The translations under genes were made by a program, and so were the position numbers. From NCBI GenBank assembly GCA_002377985.1, contig DFQW01000160.1, positions 20,502-28,720 of the forward strand: a DNA stretch of 8,219 bases. Direction: 5' to 3'. The notes under the pieces are model-generated. The model was given only the letters and a program-made list of their open reading frames with translations. It ran no database searches and was not told the DNA's origin. Shown here piece by piece: positions 6,894 through 8,219 of the stretch. The stretch is from Halieaceae bacterium UBA3479. Lineage in GTDB: Bacteria > Pseudomonadota > Gammaproteobacteria > Pseudomonadales > Halieaceae. Position 1 is the stretch's first letter, and every line of letters starts with the position of its first letter.

Positions 6894-7029
6894 AGTCAAA
6901 CTCTCTGTTTGGGTTAACCTTCCGTCCCTTACCGCGACTCCAACCGGAAACCGGCACCCGGGTTCGCGAAAACAAAGGGACGTGCTATTTGCCCCGCAAA
7001 GGGCTCTGTGCTGATACCTTGATCCAGCG
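6894..7029 (-). promoter_or_regulatory. rpsB 5' leader, putative S2 autoregulatory operator
   Basis: The predicted transcript has about 135 untranslated bases before rpsB. CGTCCCTT (6982-6975 on the minus strand) is perfectly complementary to AAGGGACG (6930-6923). Inside it CGCGA (6968-6964) pairs with TCGCG (6937-6933), and CCGG-TTT-CCGG (6954-6944) forms a small apical stem. An earlier GCCC-TTTGCG-GGGC hairpin lies at 7004-6991. The long stem ends about 16 bases before the Shine-Dalgarno. In E. coli, S2 represses rpsB-tsf through conserved leader structures upstream of this site; equating the two is an inference from position and folding potential. Confidence 0.6.
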
Positions 7030-7035
7030 GCGCGC

Positions 7036-7046
7036 TTTATACCACA
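7036..7046 (-). promoter_or_regulatory. rpsB-tsf promoter, extended -10 class
   Basis: On the minus strand this reads TGTGGTATAAA, identical to the extended -10 promoter reported for E. coli rpsB and described as conserved in gammaproteobacteria. There is no good -35 (only TTTCCC at the expected distance), as usual for the extended -10 class. The bases after the -10 are GCGCGCCGC, a GC-rich discriminator typical of promoters under stringent (ppGpp/DksA) control. Transcription should start near 7029. Confidence 0.8.
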
Positions 7047-7093
7047 GCGGCCTTCGCGGGGAAAGCACCCCACAAATACACGGCAGAGTCGGT

Positions 7094-7099
7094 TACACT
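7094..7099 (+). promoter_or_regulatory. Candidate -10 element of the map promoter
   Basis: TACACT matches four of six consensus bases and is followed by a GC-rich stretch. Transcription would start near 7106, leaving about 33 bases before the map ATG. The hexamer 17 bases upstream (CACAAA) is a poor -35, so the assignment is tentative. It lies about 50 bases from the divergent rpsB -10. Confidence 0.35.
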
Positions 7100-7139
7100 G
7101 CGCCCGACAAAGCAGACGTCCAAACCGAAAAGCGCCCCG

Positions 7140-7922
7140 ATGAACCCCGTAAAGCCAAAAACCGAATCTGAACTCGAAGGCATGCGGCTAGCGGGCCGGC
7201 TTGCGGCCGAAGTGCTGGAGATGATTGCGCCGCAAGTGGCCGTTGGCATGACCACCGGGGAGATAGACCGTATTTGCCATGACTATATCGTCACGGTGCA
7301 GAAGGCCATTCCTGCACCCCTAAACTACAAAGGCTTTCCCAAATCTATCTGCACCTCGGTTAACGAGGTGATCTGTCATGGCATTCCGTCGGACAGTAAA
7401 AAGCTTCGCAGTGGCGACATTATTAACATCGACGTCACGGTCATTAAGGATGGCTGGCATGGCGATACCAGCATCATGGTGGGGGTGGGAGACGTCGCGC
7501 CCCACGCCGAGCGGTTGGTGCGGGTGACCCAGGAATGCCTCTATCAGGCTCTGGCACTGGTAAAGCCCGGCGCGACACTGGGTGATTTGGGCGCGGTAAT
7601 TCAGCAACACGCCGAGGCCAACTACTACTCGGTAGTCAGAGAATACTGCGGGCACGGTATCGGTCAGGTTTTTCATGAGGAGCCGCAGGTATTGCACTAC
7701 GGCGCGGCGGGCACCGGGTTGCGTTTGGAGCCGGGCATGACCTTTACCGTGGAACCGATGATCAATGCGGGCAAACGCTATACCAAGCTAAACGCGAGAG
7801 ATGGTTGGACCGTGACAACCCGAGATGGCCGACTGTCTGCACAGTGGGAACACACCATTGGCGTGACGGAATCGGGTTGCGAAGTTTTCACTCGGAGGCG
7901 AGATGAAAGCCTCCCCTTCTAG
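7140..7922 (+). CDS. map: Methionine aminopeptidase, type I
   Basis: This cytoplasmic dinuclear metalloprotease removes the initiator methionine from nascent proteins when residue two is small. The 260-residue product aligns over its whole length with E. coli Map (264). All metal ligands are present, each one position later than in E. coli: D98 and D109 ([16 protein letters not shown]), H172 ([17 protein letters not shown]), E205 ([11 protein letters not shown]) and E236 ([12 protein letters not shown]). H80 (NEVICHGIP) is the conserved active-site His. The short N-terminus without a zinc-finger extension makes it type Ia. The ATG at 7140 has no clear Shine-Dalgarno (CGAAAAGCGCCCCG precedes it), yet it matches the family's N-terminal length. 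It is divergent from rpsB and overlaps glnD by 20 bases, the usual gammaproteobacterial order. Confidence 0.97.
   Translation: MNPVKPKTESELEGMRLAGRLAAEVLEMIAPQVAVGMTTGEIDRICHDYIVTVQKAIPAPLNYKGFPKSICTSVNEVICHGIPSDSKKLRSGDIINIDVTVIKDGWHGDTSIMVGVGDVAPHAERLVRVTQECLYQALALVKPGATLGDLGAVIQQHAEANYYSVVREYCGHGIGQVFHEEPQVLHYGAAGTGLRLEPGMTFTVEPMINAGKRYTKLNARDGWTVTTRDGRLSAQWEHTIGVTESGCEVFTRRRDESLPF
7894..7898 (+). promoter_or_regulatory. Ribosome binding site of glnD inside the end of map
   Basis: GGAGG lies 4 bases before the ATG at 7903, within the map coding sequence. It is a consensus Shine-Dalgarno that supports the overlapping start and translation from the map transcript. Confidence 0.65.
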
Positions 7923-8219
7923 TCACACCCCCGCTATCGACATTCCTCCACTGCAAAACTTTGTCAACGACTCAGGGTCTAGCGCGCAAGCCACTCGTGC
8001 CTTTCTCAGGACTGCCAAGAAAGCTCTGGCAACAGCATTCCAGCCAGAACAGCCAGTAACTCACCTGCTCAGAGAGGCCAGCCGCGTCGTAGACACCGTT
8101 TTGATGCACTTATGGACTGAACACCTGGGTGAGTTACCCGACATAGCCCTAATTGCCGTCGGGGGCTACGGCAGGGGGGAACTCTTTCCGCAATCAGATA
8201 TCGACATCCTGATCCTTTC
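7903..8219 (+). CDS. glnD: PII uridylyltransferase / uridylyl-removing enzyme (partial, N-terminal 105 residues)
   Basis: The frame runs open from ATG 7903 to the window end. Residues 82-105 contain the nucleotidyltransferase motif GGYGRGELFPQSDIDIL, with catalytic Asp99 and Asp101, characteristic of GlnD. By family knowledge GlnD is a roughly 850-900 residue cytoplasmic nitrogen sensor that uridylylates PII proteins when glutamine is low and removes UMP when glutamine is high. Its HD and ACT domains would lie beyond the window. The first 30 or so residues (rich in Ser, Pro and Asp) are not conserved, so the exact start rests on the GGAGG site and on the overlap with map (20 bases, different frame). 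The order map-glnD next to divergent rpsB matches E. coli and Pseudomonas. Confidence 0.93.
   Translation, partial: MKASPSSHTPAIDIPPLQNFVNDSGSSAQATRAFLRTAKKALATAFQPEQPVTHLLREASRVVDTVLMHLWTEHLGELPDIALIAVGGYGRGELFPQSDIDILIL

Noticed and set aside
7019..7042. TTGATC...TTATAC as a plus-strand map promoter
   Set aside because: The spacer is only 12 bases, too short for sigma-70, and TTATAC is the complement of the rpsB -10.
6894..7073. In-frame N-terminal extension of rpsB by 60 codons
   Set aside because: The extension covers the extended -10 promoter and the folded leader, does not resemble S2, and the ATG at 6893 gives the canonical N-terminus with a Shine-Dalgarno.
1..8219. A novel system, mobile element, CRISPR array or tRNA/rRNA gene in the window
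   Set aside because: All coding space is filled by ten recognisable housekeeping genes in conserved order, gaps are short, and I saw no direct-repeat array, transposase, attachment site or stable-RNA signature.

Overview
This window is a compact, conserved chromosomal housekeeping block from a gammaproteobacterium. Eight genes lie head to tail on the minus strand, in transcription order rpsB, tsf, pyrH, frr, uppS, cdsA, dxr and rseP (rseP runs off the left edge). Diverging from rpsB on the plus strand are map and glnD (glnD runs off the right edge). The proteins closely resemble Escherichia/Pseudomonas counterparts. The order frr-uppS-cdsA-dxr-rseP, with dxr between cdsA and rseP rather than after frr, is the Pseudomonas-type arrangement. 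The moderately GC-rich composition and protein style would suit a non-enteric, possibly marine, relative of Pseudomonas/Cellvibrionales, but the genus cannot be fixed from this sequence alone.

Layout: 1-839 is the 5' part of rseP (site-2 intramembrane protease). 850-2037 is dxr (MEP isoprenoid pathway). 2041-2877 is cdsA (CDP-diacylglycerol synthesis). 2899-3639 is uppS (undecaprenyl diphosphate synthesis). 3665-4222 is frr (ribosome recycling). 4259-4978 is pyrH (UMP kinase). 5093-5953 is tsf (EF-Ts). 6051-6893 is rpsB (ribosomal protein S2). 6894-7139 is a divergent control region. 7140-7922 is map (methionine aminopeptidase). 7903-8219 is the 5' end of glnD (PII uridylyltransferase), which overlaps map by 20 bases.

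Functionally the left-going cluster couples translation (S2, EF-Ts, RRF), pyrimidine nucleotide supply (UMP kinase) and envelope construction: isoprenoid precursor, then undecaprenyl carrier, phospholipid precursor, and the envelope-stress protease RseP. From uppS to rseP the gaps are 3 to 21 bases, consistent with one transcript. The gaps between rpsB, tsf and pyrH (about 100 bases each) carry inverted repeats that could tune expression.

The richest non-coding signal is the rpsB upstream region. It contains an exact copy of the extended -10 promoter TGTGGTATAAA known for E. coli rpsB. A leader of about 135 nt follows and can fold into a long stem just upstream of the rpsB Shine-Dalgarno, the expected site of S2 autoregulation. 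I see no mobile element, CRISPR array, tRNA, rRNA or accessory system, and no convincing novel system. The findings concern regulation and gene-start details.
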